Shown here: in pieces, positions 33,480 through 42,588 of the stretch
How the letters are laid out: each line of letters starts with the position of its first letter
Position numbering within the stretch: position 1 is the stretch's first letter
DNA from: Flavobacteriaceae bacterium
GTDB taxonomy: Bacteria > Bacteroidota > Bacteroidia > Flavobacteriales > Flavobacteriaceae
Reading direction: 5' to 3'
NCBI GenBank assembly: GCA_013214065.1
Contig: JABSPK010000003.1
Span: 310,001 to 374,000 of the forward strand
Length of the DNA stretch: 64,000 bases
Notes under the pieces: model-generated
What the model saw: only the letters and a program-made list of their open reading frames with translations
What the model was told of the DNA's origin: nothing
Databases searched by the model: none
Made by a program: the position numbers and the translations under genes

Positions 33480-34172
33480 TTAGTTCTTGGTTTCCTGCAT
33501 GGCCTCTTCCTTCAAGGCGTCGCTGGCAACAATGGCCAACTCGACCCTGCGGTTCTTGGCCTTGCCCTCGGCCGTTTCGTTCGTGGCCCGGGGTTGGCTC
33601 TCTCCATACCATTTGGTGGTAAAACGCAGCGGACTGATGCCTTGGGCAACCAAATATTGGGTCACCGATTCGGCCCGTTGTTGTGAAAGCTTCCAGTTGT
33701 AGTCATCCGATCCGGCACTATCGGTATGCCCTTCGACCAAGATGTTCGACTTAGGGTATTCCTTGAAAATACCGGCCAATTTGTTCAAGGTCTCGGCCGA
33801 CGATCCCTTGACATCCGACTTGTTGGTGTCGAAAAACACCCCGGCATCTTGGGTAAAGGTCACGTTGATCCCTTCCCCTACCCGTTGCACCTCGGCTCCG
33901 GGGATCTCTTCTTCGATGCGTTCGGCCTGTCGGTCCATTCGGCTGCCGATATAACCGCCGGCGGCCCCGCCGACAACGGCACCGATGATGGCCCCAAGGG
34001 CGGTATTGCCCTTGCCGACATTGTTGCCGATCACCCCGCCGATCACGGCCCCTCCGGCGGCACCGATGGCCCCACCTTTTTGGGCGTTGTTCGCATTCTG
34101 TATGGTCTTACAGCCTACCAATAGACTCAAGACGAGCAGGTAGGACACACTCTGTTTTACAATTCGTTTCAT
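33480..34172 (-). CDS. OmpA-family lipoprotein with glycine-zipper
   Basis: This 230-residue lipoprotein has the signal LLVLSLLVGC (Cys about 21), a glycine-zipper membrane segment (about 33-80, repeated GAxxGG) and a C-terminal OmpA-like peptidoglycan-binding domain (GHTDSAGSDDYN, LSQQRAESVTQYLV, NRRVEL). It anchors the outer membrane to peptidoglycan. The ATG at 34172 was preferred over a start seven codons upstream that lies inside the preceding gene. It follows the next gene without a gap (same transcript) and ends at a strong terminator. Confidence 0.92.
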   Translation of the reverse strand: MKRIVKQSVSYLLVLSLLVGCKTIQNANNAQKGGAIGAAGGAVIGGVIGNNVGKGNTALGAIIGAVVGGAAGGYIGSRMDRQAERIEEEIPGAEVQRVGEGINVTFTQDAGVFFDTNKSDVKGSSAETLNKLAGIFKEYPKSNILVEGHTDSAGSDDYNWKLSQQRAESVTQYLVAQGISPLRFTTKWYGESQPRATNETAEGKAKNRRVELAIVASDALKEEAMQETKN

Positions 34173-34173
34173 A

Positions 34174-34656
34174 TTATTTTTTTGAGAATTCATAGACTAT
34201 GGTCACGGTTTCCCCATCGACATTAGCGTTGGATCGTAAGACCATTTGGGTTTCGGTCAGGTTCGAAATGTTCAAGCGATACCCTTGACCGGTGATATCC
34301 TTGTTGTTTTCATCGATGAACTTGAACTGCAGCTGGCTGGAGTAGTTCTGGGTCGGTTCGACCACCGACCATCTAAAGTAGCGGTCACCGCCTTGACAAA
34401 GCGATCCTCCGGTAATCGTATACCGGCCGGTGCTGTTGTTGTCGCGAAAGAACCATTCACTGTCTTCGAAACAGATGTCTTTGGCATCGCCGAAGAGCAG
34501 GGCTTGAAAGCTGCCGGAATTGTTCTCATAGCGGATGTTGTCCAGATTCCAGGTGCCACTAAAGAGGTTGCGCTGGGTCCGTGCCGACTTCGAGACCGTG
34601 CAGGAAGCACAGCATAATAGCAGGACGATACCCATAAGTGAGGTTTGTTTTAGCAT
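34174..34656 (-). CDS. Lipocalin-like lipoprotein
   Basis: This 160-residue protein has a lipoprotein signal (LLLCCASC) and a lipocalin/META-like body: LFSGTWNLDNIRYEN, WFFRDNNSTGRYTI, YRLNISNLTETQMVLR. Flavobacterial relatives are annotated lipocalin family and sit beside OmpA-like lipoproteins, as here. The ligand is unknown. Confidence 0.82.
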   Translation of the reverse strand: MLKQTSLMGIVLLLCCASCTVSKSARTQRNLFSGTWNLDNIRYENNSGSFQALLFGDAKDICFEDSEWFFRDNNSTGRYTITGGSLCQGGDRYFRWSVVEPTQNYSSQLQFKFIDENNKDITGQGYRLNISNLTETQMVLRSNANVDGETVTIVYEFSKK

Positions 34657-34697
34657 ATCCTAATGATTTAGCGTTTGTGGATATACGAGCAAAACAA

Positions 34698-34716
34698 CCC
34701 CTAGCGATGTCTAGGG
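34698..34716 (-). terminator. Hairpin downstream of the E1 gene
   Basis: CCCTAG and CTAGGG form a 6-bp stem around CGATGT, about 24-42 bp after the E1 stop. On the minus strand it runs into GTTGTTTTG, a poor U tract, so termination may be partial. Confidence 0.4.
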
Positions 34717-34739
34717 ATGCAAAAAAATCCGTCCTGGAC

Positions 34740-36716
34740 TCAATAGGCCAGCAAGGCTTCCAGAGCGGTTTCCAAGCGTTGCTTGGGTAAGAAGTTCGCT
34801 TCCAAGGCTTTGGCGAACGGAACCGGGGTTTCAAGGCTGCCGACCCGAACCACTGGGGCATCCAAATATTCAAAACAACGTTCGCCGACCAAGGCCGCGA
34901 TATCATTGGCCAAGCCCCCGAAGAGGGTATCTTCGTGCAAAACCAGCAATCGGCCCGTCTTTTTGACCGAATCGAAGATGGCGGTTTCGTCCAAGGGTTG
35001 CAGGGTACGCAGATCCAGCAGTTCCACATCCCATTCCGGATGCTTCTCCAACAGCTCCAAGGCCCAGTGGCATCCTGCCCCATAAGTGACCAGGGTCGCT
35101 GCCGTGCCTTGTTGGAGCACGTTCGCCTTCCCGAAAGGTAGGGTGTAATACTCCTCGGGCACGTCGCCGTACACGCTGCGGTACAAGCCCTTGTGTTCAA
35201 AGAACATCACCGGGTTGGGGTCGTTAATCGCGGTGGCCAACAATCCTTTGGCATCGGCCGGAAAGGCCGGATAGGCCACTTTGAGTCCCGGGGTCTTGGT
35301 AAACCAAGCCTCGTTCGTTTGCGAATGGAAGGGTCCGGCACCGACGCCCCCACCACAGGGCATGCGCACCACCACATCGGCCTGCTGGCCCCAGCGGTAA
35401 TGTACTTTCGCCAAATAATTCACGATAGGATTGAAGCCCGAACTGACGAAATCGGCAAATTGCATTTCGACCACGGCCTTCATCCCATTGATGGATAGCC
35501 CCATGGCCGCCGAAACGATCACCGATTCGCAAATCGGGGTATTCCGCACCCGGCTGCGACCAAAATCTTTGACAAAGCCTTCGGTAATCTTGAAAACCCC
35601 ACCATAATCCGCCACATCCTGGCCCATGATGATCAAATCGTTATGGGTTTCCATGGATTGGTGCAGTCCTTTCGAAATAGCATCCACGAAACGGATATTG
35701 GATGTTATCTCTGAAGGATTATGTTCTTGATATACAAAATCTTTGTATACCGAACCTAATTCGTTACTTTCACTGAATTCGACAGCAGATTCCGAGAAGG
35801 CCAGGTCGAGATTGGTGGTGATTTCAGCACTAAACTCCGCTTTAAAGCCTTCGATATCGGCTTCGGTCAACACGCCTTCTTTGAGCAAGTGTTTTTCATA
35901 ATTGGCAATGGGATCTTTCTTCTCCCATTTCTTCATCAGCTTTTCAGGCACGTATTTGGTGCCACTGGCCTCTTCATGGCCCCGCATACGGAAGGTCTTG
36001 AACTCGACCAATACCGGTCGCGGTCGTTTCCGGATCGATTTACAGAGCTCGTTCACCTTGGTGTAGACCTCCAGGATGTTATTTCCGTCGATAATGCGGC
36101 ATTCCATGCCATAGCCTTTGGCGCGATCGGCCAAGTGCTTGCAGTTGTACTGCTCACTAGTGGGTGTCGATAACCCATAGCCGTTGTTTTCGATGCAGAA
36201 CAGCACGGGCAGGTTCCAAACAGAGGCCACGTTCAGCGCTTCATGGAAATCCCCTTCACTGGTCGCCCCTTCCCCGGTGAAGACCGCCGTACAGCGCTTC
36301 TTTCGTCTCAGCATGTCGGCCAGGGCGATGCCGTCGGCCACCCCCAATTGCGGGCCCAGATGCGAGATCATGCCCACGATGCGGTGTTCTTGGGTACCAA
36401 AATGGAAACTGCGATCGCGGCCGTTGGTAAAACCGCTTGCCTTACCCTGCCATTGGGCGAACAGCCGGTTCAAGGGTACGTTTCGGGAAGTAAAGACCCC
36501 CAGGTTGCGGTGCATGGGCAGGATGTACTCCTCCGCTTTCAAGGCCGAGGTCACCCCGACCGAGATGGCTTCTTGTCCGATACCACTGAACCACTTTGAA
36601 ATTTTGCCCTGGCGCAGCAAAATGAGCATTTTCTCTTCGATCATCCGGGGTTTCAACATGCCCCGGTACAGGTCGATCAGCGTTTGCGGGTCGAGTGCCC
36701 CACTATGGTATCGCAT
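34740..36716 (-). CDS. 2-oxoacid dehydrogenase E1, alpha and beta subunits fused
   Basis: This 658-residue thiamine-diphosphate enzyme joins an E1-alpha part (about 1-310; GEGATSEGDFHEAL and IENNGYG make the ThDP/Mg site) to an E1-beta transketolase-like part (about 335-658; MGQDVADYGGVFK, VVRMPCGGGVGAGPFHSQ, ending with the C-terminal domain DLRTLQPLDE). Such fusions in Bacteroidota serve branched-chain 2-oxoacid dehydrogenase complexes, with E2 and E3 encoded elsewhere. ATG 36716 was preferred over TTG 36731. It is monocistronic and divergent from the oxygenase operon. Confidence 0.93.
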   Translation of the reverse strand: MRYHSGALDPQTLIDLYRGMLKPRMIEEKMLILLRQGKISKWFSGIGQEAISVGVTSALKAEEYILPMHRNLGVFTSRNVPLNRLFAQWQGKASGFTNGRDRSFHFGTQEHRIVGMISHLGPQLGVADGIALADMLRRKKRCTAVFTGEGATSEGDFHEALNVASVWNLPVLFCIENNGYGLSTPTSEQYNCKHLADRAKGYGMECRIIDGNNILEVYTKVNELCKSIRKRPRPVLVEFKTFRMRGHEEASGTKYVPEKLMKKWEKKDPIANYEKHLLKEGVLTEADIEGFKAEFSAEITTNLDLAFSESAVEFSESNELGSVYKDFVYQEHNPSEITSNIRFVDAISKGLHQSMETHNDLIIMGQDVADYGGVFKITEGFVKDFGRSRVRNTPICESVIVSAAMGLSINGMKAVVEMQFADFVSSGFNPIVNYLAKVHYRWGQQADVVVRMPCGGGVGAGPFHSQTNEAWFTKTPGLKVAYPAFPADAKGLLATAINDPNPVMFFEHKGLYRSVYGDVPEEYYTLPFGKANVLQQGTAATLVTYGAGCHWALELLEKHPEWDVELLDLRTLQPLDETAIFDSVKKTGRLLVLHEDTLFGGLANDIAALVGERCFEYLDAPVVRVGSLETPVPFAKALEANFLPKQRLETALEALLAY

Positions 36717-36799
36717 AGGTCTATTTTTCAACAGGGATAAAAGTAGTAAAAATGTAGAGGGATGGACCTACTTTTTATTTTCGGTTCTTTCAGATTGCT

Positions 36800-36807
36800 T
36801 ACCTTTG
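36800..36807 (+). promoter_or_regulatory. -7 element for the oxygenase operon
   Basis: TACCTTTG is an exact TAnnTTTG match, 22 bp before the ATG at 36830. A TTTTC at 36777-36781, about 18 bp upstream, may act as a weak -33 box. Confidence 0.4.
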
Positions 36808-36829
36808 ATAGTCCGTAAAAACAACCGTT

Positions 36830-37780
36830 ATGAGTGCCATACCCAGCGTAGACCTTAGGGATTTCGTCTCGGGCGATCCCGCCAGAAAACAACGATTCGT
36901 CGAACAGATCGGGGCCGCTTTCGAAGACATCGGCTTCGTCGCCCTGAGCGGACATTTTCTTTCGGATGCATTGGTGGAGGACCTCTATGGGGAAATCAAG
37001 AAGTTCTTCGCCCTCCCACAGCCTACCAAAGACAGCTACGAGATCGAGGGCATCGGCGGGCAACGCGGCTACACTTCTTTTGGTAAGGAACACGCCAAAG
37101 GCCGTAAGGAAGGCGATTTGAAGGAATTTTGGCATTTCGGCCAGTATGTGGAAGACAATCCGAAACTGGAAGCGGAATACCCCGACAATGTAACGGTCAA
37201 AGAATTGCCGGAGTTCAATGCGGTGGGCAAGGAAACCTACCAAATGCTCGAAAAGACCGCCCAATACGTGCTGCGCGCCTTGGCCCTGCACCTCGATTTG
37301 GAAGAAACTTATTTCGACGGATTCATCAAGAACGGGAATTCGATCCTACGTCCGATCCATTATCCACCCATCACCAGTGAACCGAAGAACGCGGTTCGTG
37401 CCGCCGCCCATGGCGATATCAACCTGATTACTTTGTTGATGGGGGCCCATGGCAAAGGTTTGCAGGTACAGAACCACAAGGGGGAATGGGTCGATGCCAT
37501 CGCCCAACCCGACCAATTGATGATCAATGTGGGCGATATGCTATCCCGCTTGACGAACAACAAACTAAAATCGACCATCCATCAGGTGGTCAATCCGCCT
37601 CGCGAACTATGGGGCACCTCGCGCTACTCCATCCCCTTCTTCATGCATCCCATCAGTGAAATGCCGTTGGATTGTCTGGAGAACTGCGTCGACGAGGCCC
37701 ATCCGAAGCAATTCGAAGATATCACCGCCGGAGGCTATCTCAACGAACGCCTTATTGAATTGGGCCTGATCAAAAAATAA
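36830..37780 (+). CDS. 2-oxoglutarate/Fe(II) oxygenase, isopenicillin-N-synthase family
   Basis: This 316-residue double-stranded beta-helix oxygenase has the metal triad His194-x-Asp196 ... His251 (AAHGDINLITLL, KSTIHQVV) and Arg265-x-Ser267 (SRYSIPFF) for the co-substrate carboxylate. It has the typical N-terminal DIOX_N region (VDLRDFVSGD ... GFVALSGH). Homologues are ubiquitous in Bacteroidota, and the substrate is not known to me. It is first in a tight run with the next two genes (1- and 2-bp gaps). Confidence 0.92.
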   Translation: MSAIPSVDLRDFVSGDPARKQRFVEQIGAAFEDIGFVALSGHFLSDALVEDLYGEIKKFFALPQPTKDSYEIEGIGGQRGYTSFGKEHAKGRKEGDLKEFWHFGQYVEDNPKLEAEYPDNVTVKELPEFNAVGKETYQMLEKTAQYVLRALALHLDLEETYFDGFIKNGNSILRPIHYPPITSEPKNAVRAAAHGDINLITLLMGAHGKGLQVQNHKGEWVDAIAQPDQLMINVGDMLSRLTNNKLKSTIHQVVNPPRELWGTSRYSIPFFMHPISEMPLDCLENCVDEAHPKQFEDITAGGYLNERLIELGLIKK

Positions 37781-37781
37781 G

Positions 37782-38222
37782 ATGACCGTCAAGGCGATCA
37801 TTATCAGGGGCTATGGGGCCGCTTCAGGGAAAAAAGGCGATGCCCGCTATCCGGAAGGCACCCTAAAACAACAAGCCCCCTTGTTCAAGGCCCGGGGTAT
37901 CGACTTGGAGGCCTATTTCATGGGAACCCTGAACCTGGATATTTCCCCTTTGCAATACGAAATCGGCACGCCCAAACATTTTGTGGAAGGTTTGGACTGG
38001 ACGCCGCATATTCCGCCCGAAAACTTTTATTTCTTCGACATCACCTTGCACTATGGGGAGGCCGACTATGAGGGATTGGTGTACCTGCCCGACCCGGAAA
38101 CCAAGGTCGAGCACCAACACCAGCGCAGCACGCTCGAAGTCTTGTTGCCGAAGATCGACGCCCTGGAATATGACACCGAAGTCAGTCTGACCGTAGACCC
38201 AGAACAACTCAAACTACACTGA
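37782..38222 (+). CDS. Hypothetical protein, possibly RibK-like fold
   Basis: This 146-residue protein is predicted mostly beta. The segments GTLNLDIS and YEGLVYLPDP recall the cradle-loop barrel of archaeal CTP-dependent riboflavin kinases (GTLN-motif), and GYGAASGKKGDARYPEG could be a phosphate-binding loop, but the resemblance is weak. It lies 1 bp after the oxygenase gene and 2 bp before the SUI1 gene, so it is surely co-translated. Function open. Confidence 0.6.
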   Translation: MTVKAIIIRGYGAASGKKGDARYPEGTLKQQAPLFKARGIDLEAYFMGTLNLDISPLQYEIGTPKHFVEGLDWTPHIPPENFYFFDITLHYGEADYEGLVYLPDPETKVEHQHQRSTLEVLLPKIDALEYDTEVSLTVDPEQLKLH

Positions 38223-38224
38223 AC

Positions 38225-38554
38225 ATGGATTTGGAAGACCAATTGAGAAACCTATTTCCCAATCACCAACCCGAACCTGATGATACGCCCAAGCCTGAGG
38301 CCCCGAAATTCTGGTTGCAAGACGACCCGTTGCTCTGCAAATACGAGAAACGGAAAGGCAAACCGATTACGTTGATCGAAGGCTATAACGGGGCTGCCTC
38401 CGACTTCAAGAAATTGACCAAAGCCCTGCAAAACCTATTGGGCACGGGCGGTAGCCATAAAAACGAAACCATCATCATACAAGGGGATTTCAGGGATAAG
38501 ATCATGGATTTCCTGAAAGAAAATGGGTTTTCGGTCAAGCGCGTCGGGGGTTGA
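38225..38554 (+). CDS. SUI1/eIF1-family translation factor (YciH-like)
   Basis: This 109-residue protein has an unstructured acidic start and the SUI1 fold: KRKGKPITLIEGYNG, DFKKLTKALQNLLGTGGSHKNETIIIQGDF and DFLKENGFSVKRVG. The GTGG-S-K signature is typical of eIF1/YciH, which in bacteria is thought to check initiation complexes. It is last in the three-gene oxygenase operon. Confidence 0.92.
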   Translation: MDLEDQLRNLFPNHQPEPDDTPKPEAPKFWLQDDPLLCKYEKRKGKPITLIEGYNGAASDFKKLTKALQNLLGTGGSHKNETIIIQGDFRDKIMDFLKENGFSVKRVGG

Positions 38555-38634
38555 AACCAGTGGTTGCTTGAACCCGTCCGATTATTCGGTCAACTGTTAA
38601 ATTTCCCGGATGAAACGCAGGGTTTTGACAAAAT

Positions 38635-38642
38635 TATTTTTG
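38635..38642 (+). promoter_or_regulatory. -7 element for the DUF1835/nucleoside phosphorylase genes
   Basis: TATTTTTG fits TAnnTTTG exactly, 57 bp before the ATG at 38700. No good -33 box at the right distance is visible. Confidence 0.3.
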
Positions 38643-38699
38643 TTTTTTTCCTTTTAAGCTTACTTTAGTTCTTCTAACCAACGAAAACTACAACTAAAA

Positions 38700-39632
38700 A
38701 TGAAATCGCTGTTGCACATTACCAATGGGGACAGTTTCACCGATAGGCTGAACACTTTGCCTATCAAAGGAGACATTATTACTTGGAGGGAGATGCTGTG
38801 TGAAGGAAAAACACTGAGCACGGTCGGAAGCGAGTCTTTTTGGAAAACCCGTTTTGATTTTTTAAACAAAAACTACAAAGTCACCAAGTCGTGGTTCGTA
38901 GAAAAAACGCTGAAGGAATACCGTTCCCTCTGTAATCATAAACAACAAGATCGTATCGTCCTTTGGTTTGAATACGATCTTTTTTGTCAGGTCAATATGC
39001 TAGCGGTCATCAGCTGGCTAAAGACCCACCGTCGTCATGCGGAAATCTCCTTGGTCTGTAGTGGCAAGGAAGACGCTTCAGGCAATCTGTATGCCTTGAA
39101 CGAGTTGAGTGATGAAAAGCTCTTGGCTTTGTACGAGAACCGCACCATACTTTCACAAGACGATATCGAATACGCCGATTACGTGTGGCAGCTGTACTGC
39201 AGCGACAACCCCATGCGTCTTGAAAACCTCAAGGATTTTGAAAATTACCAGTTCGCCTACCTAGGCGATGCCGTACAGGCCCATTTGAAAAGGTTCCCGA
39301 GCATCCGCAATGGCCTGAATGCCGTTGAAAACCAAGTGTTGAAGGTGGCTGCCGAGCAAAAACCGAAGAACAAACGGGAATTGATGGGCGCTATTTTAAG
39401 CAACCAAGGGGTATACGGATACGGCGACTCCCAATTCGAACGCATCATCGGCAACGTACGTCCTTTGTTCTCCTCGCTTAGCCCGGTGCGTTTGAACAAA
39501 AAAGGCAAGGAAGTATTGGAGGAACAAACCAACTACTACGCCGTCTTACGCGATAACGACGCCTATCTAGGCGGTGCCTTGAAGTATAACTTTTTGTACA
39601 ATACGACTACGGAACGCATCCTAAAACTGTAG
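38700..39632 (+). CDS. DUF1835 domain protein
   Basis: This 310-residue protein starts like other DUF1835 proteins (LLHITNGDSFTDRL, then GDIITWREMLCEG). The N-terminal domain (about 1-130) resembles a Rossmann-type fold with VLWFEYDLFCQ, and the C-terminal part (about 180-310) is helical with a winged-helix-like end. It ends 1 bp before the nucleoside phosphorylase gene, so they are one unit. The biochemical role of the family is not known. Confidence 0.82.
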   Translation: MKSLLHITNGDSFTDRLNTLPIKGDIITWREMLCEGKTLSTVGSESFWKTRFDFLNKNYKVTKSWFVEKTLKEYRSLCNHKQQDRIVLWFEYDLFCQVNMLAVISWLKTHRRHAEISLVCSGKEDASGNLYALNELSDEKLLALYENRTILSQDDIEYADYVWQLYCSDNPMRLENLKDFENYQFAYLGDAVQAHLKRFPSIRNGLNAVENQVLKVAAEQKPKNKRELMGAILSNQGVYGYGDSQFERIIGNVRPLFSSLSPVRLNKKGKEVLEEQTNYYAVLRDNDAYLGGALKYNFLYNTTTERILKL

Positions 39633-39633
39633 C

Positions 39634-40491
39634 ATGCCCTTGCGCGAATCTGAGCTGATCCTCAATTCCGACGGCAGCATATACCACCTCAATCTGCATC
39701 CTGGGGATGTAGCCCCTACCGTCATCACCGTCGGTGATCCCGATCGGGTGGCAGCGGTCTCCAAACACTTCGACTCCCTGGAACTCCAAAAAGGAAAACG
39801 GGAATTCGTCGCCCATACCGGCTATCTGAACCAAAAACGACTCACCGTCATCTCTACGGGGATCGGTACGGATAACATCGATATCGTTTTGAACGAATTG
39901 GATGCCTTGGTCAACGTCGATTTTGCTTCGCGGACCATAAAAAAGGACCTGACCCATCTGGACATCGTCCGGATCGGCACTTCGGGGGCCTTACAGGCCG
40001 ACATTCCGGTCGATAGCTTTTTGATCTCGGAACGCGCCATCGGTTTTGACGGCCTCTTCCAGTTTTACACAGCCGAGGATTCCCCTTTCGCTACCCATTT
40101 TTCGAGCTATTTACAAGACCATGGGGTATCCATTGCCCATTATGTGACCGAAGCTTCGAAAAGCCTATGCCAACAGCTCGATTCAAATCGTATACGATTT
40201 GGGGTTACCGTGACCAACGCCGGCTTCTACGGCCCGCAAGGCAGGAAAATCAGGCTCTCCCCGAAGTATCCTGACTTAAATGCGTTGTTGCAGACCTACC
40301 GTTTTGAAGGCCGCCCCTTGACCAATTTGGAGATGGAAACAGCAGGGATTTACGGTCTGGCGACCGCTTTAGGACATCATGCGGTCTCGATGAACGCCAT
40401 TTTGGCCAACCGGGCCACCGGGGCGTTCTCGACCCGACCAGCTGACACGGTCGAAGCCCTCATTCAATACACCCTTGAGAAGCTGACTTAA
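39634..40491 (+). CDS. Uridine/nucleoside phosphorylase
   Basis: This 285-residue PNP_UDP_1-family enzyme has the phosphate-binding TVGDPDRV (about 31-38), GIGTDN, RIGTSGALQ (about 111-119) and NLEMETAGIYGL, whose Met-Glu pair contacts ribose. It splits nucleosides with phosphate for salvage. It best resembles flavobacterial uridine phosphorylase-like proteins. It is co-transcribed with the DUF1835 gene. Confidence 0.92.
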   Translation: MPLRESELILNSDGSIYHLNLHPGDVAPTVITVGDPDRVAAVSKHFDSLELQKGKREFVAHTGYLNQKRLTVISTGIGTDNIDIVLNELDALVNVDFASRTIKKDLTHLDIVRIGTSGALQADIPVDSFLISERAIGFDGLFQFYTAEDSPFATHFSSYLQDHGVSIAHYVTEASKSLCQQLDSNRIRFGVTVTNAGFYGPQGRKIRLSPKYPDLNALLQTYRFEGRPLTNLEMETAGIYGLATALGHHAVSMNAILANRATGAFSTRPADTVEALIQYTLEKLT

Positions 40492-40524
40492 CGTTCGCTT
40501 TAAGTACAACCCCTATCTTCTGGT

Positions 40525-40532
40525 TATTTTTG
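40525..40532 (+). promoter_or_regulatory. -7 element for ppk1
   Basis: TATTTTTG matches TAnnTTTG, 13 bp before the ATG at 40546, implying a leader of only a few nucleotides. A -33 box is not evident. Confidence 0.3.
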
Positions 40533-40545
40533 GGGAAACTGCAGT

Positions 40546-42588
40546 ATGGACAAACGACCTTTGAAGCATCGCGACATCAATTGGCTATATTTCAACGAGC
40601 GGGTATTGCTCGAAGCGGCCAATCCGACCACCCCCCTGCTCGAACGGCTGAAGTTTTTGGCGATTTTTTCATCCAACCTCGATGAATATTTCAAGGTACG
40701 GGTCTCGCAGTTGCGTCAATTGAAGGCCATCGACAAACCCCTTCGCAAGAAGCTGGTCTTAAAGCCCAACAAAAAATTGAAGTTCATACTCAAGACCGTT
40801 CGCCAACAACAAGAACGATACGGTGTTGTTTTTGGGGGGATTTTGGAGGAATTACGGGAAGAAGGCATCCGAATACTCCAAATGGAGGAGCTGGATACCG
40901 AACAGAACGAATACGTTTCGGCCCTGTTCGAAACGGAAATCCGGCCCCACTGCAGTGTCATCGACCTGGTGCGGGAAACCGATGTCGACGACAGCCAATT
41001 GTATCTGATCGCCGATATCTCCGATACCGACTTCGATACCATCAAAATTCCCGTCAAGGCATGCGGCCGCTTTATCGAACTCCCCGGCCCGGGACTGAAC
41101 TTGTTGTTCTTGGACGACATCGTCAGGGCCCATGCCCCAACCCTCTTGCCCCAAAAGCAAGTTAAAGGGGCTTACAGCATCAAGATGTCTCGTGACGCCG
41201 AGCTCTATTTGGAAGACGATTATACCGATGCGGAGCTGGTCGATCGGATCTACAATGCCTTGGGCAAACGTGAATCGGGGCAACCCACACGCCTACTCTT
41301 CGATGCGGCCATGCCCGAAAGCCTGCAACGGCATTTGCAATCGGAATTGGGCTTGGGTTCGGTCGATATGCTAGAGGGCGGCCGATACCACAACCTATCG
41401 GACCTGTTCGGTTTTCCTGTGAAAGCCGCCCATAGCCACTTGCAATACGGCCCCATGCCACCGCTGCCCCATCCGGAAGCCGGGTATGAAGGCAACCTCT
41501 TGGACCGTATCGGTGAAAAAGACCTTTTGGTGCATTTTCCTTACCAAGAATTCGATTTGGTGGAAACATTTATCGAGAACGCCGCCGAGGACCCTTCGGT
41601 CACCAGCATCAAACTATCGCTCTACCGCATTGCCAAAAGCTCGAAATTGACCGATGCCGTATTGAAGGCCCTGGAACTGGGGAAACAGGTCTTGCTCTTC
41701 GTGGAGGCCCAAGCACGCTTCGATGAGGAAAACAACATCAAATGGGGCCGGATCTTTCAAGAGAAAGGCGCCACGGTATTGTTCAGCGTGCCCAACATCA
41801 AGGTACACTCGAAAATCGCCTTGGTCGAGCGCGTACAAGAGGGTCGCACCCAACGCTATGCCTATATCGGTACCGGGAATTTCAATGCCAAGACCGCCAA
41901 ACTATACTGCGACCACGGCCTGGTAACGGCCCATAAAGGCATCACCGGCGAATTGGCCCAAGTATTCGATGTCTTGGACCGCAAGTTGATCATCCCAAAA
42001 TTAAAATACCTTTTGGTATCGCCTTTTACAAGCCGTAACCGCTTTATAGAGTTGATCCAAAATGAAATCGACAACGCCCGACAAGGAAAACCCGCGGGTA
42101 TCACGGCTAAAATGAACAGTTTGGAAGACACCAAGATGATCCAGGCCCTCTATCGGGCAAGCGAAGCCGGGGTGCCCATTCGGCTGTTGGTCCGGGGCTT
42201 TTGTTGCCTGCAACCCAAGGCCCTTTCGGAATTGGCGCCTGGGGAAGCGCCGATCGTGATCACCAGCATCATCGACCGCTATTTGGAACACGGCCGGATC
42301 TACCTTTTTGAAAATGGGGGAAGCCCGAAAATGTTTATCGGATCCGCCGATTGGATGACCCGAAATCTCGACAAACGCATCGAAGTATTGACCCCCATTT
42401 TGGACACCGCTGTTTTTTCGGAATTGAAGGATATTCTCGAGCTGCAACTCCAAGACACCGCCAAAGCCCGGGTGATCGACGCCGAGGACAGCAACCGCAA
42501 GGTGGAAAAAGCGGACGATACTGCCGAACTTCGGTCACAATATGCTATCTATGCCTATCTAAAAGCGAAAACGGATGCAGCACGTTAG
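40546..42588 (+). CDS. ppk1: Polyphosphate kinase 1
   Basis: This 680-residue protein of normal PPK1 length has the N domain (INWLYFNERVL, FLAIFSSNLDEYF), head domain, and C1/C2 phospholipase-D-like domains. The candidate autophosphorylated histidine is His421 in KVHSK, with IGTGNFNAKTAKLY after it and RGFCCLQP near 550. It polymerises ATP gamma-phosphate into polyphosphate. The last 14 bp overlap the start of the binding-protein-like gene in another frame, so translation of the two is coupled. Confidence 0.96.
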   Translation: MDKRPLKHRDINWLYFNERVLLEAANPTTPLLERLKFLAIFSSNLDEYFKVRVSQLRQLKAIDKPLRKKLVLKPNKKLKFILKTVRQQQERYGVVFGGILEELREEGIRILQMEELDTEQNEYVSALFETEIRPHCSVIDLVRETDVDDSQLYLIADISDTDFDTIKIPVKACGRFIELPGPGLNLLFLDDIVRAHAPTLLPQKQVKGAYSIKMSRDAELYLEDDYTDAELVDRIYNALGKRESGQPTRLLFDAAMPESLQRHLQSELGLGSVDMLEGGRYHNLSDLFGFPVKAAHSHLQYGPMPPLPHPEAGYEGNLLDRIGEKDLLVHFPYQEFDLVETFIENAAEDPSVTSIKLSLYRIAKSSKLTDAVLKALELGKQVLLFVEAQARFDEENNIKWGRIFQEKGATVLFSVPNIKVHSKIALVERVQEGRTQRYAYIGTGNFNAKTAKLYCDHGLVTAHKGITGELAQVFDVLDRKLIIPKLKYLLVSPFTSRNRFIELIQNEIDNARQGKPAGITAKMNSLEDTKMIQALYRASEAGVPIRLLVRGFCCLQPKALSELAPGEAPIVITSIIDRYLEHGRIYLFENGGSPKMFIGSADWMTRNLDKRIEVLTPILDTAVFSELKDILELQLQDTAKARVIDAEDSNRKVEKADDTAELRSQYAIYAYLKAKTDAAR

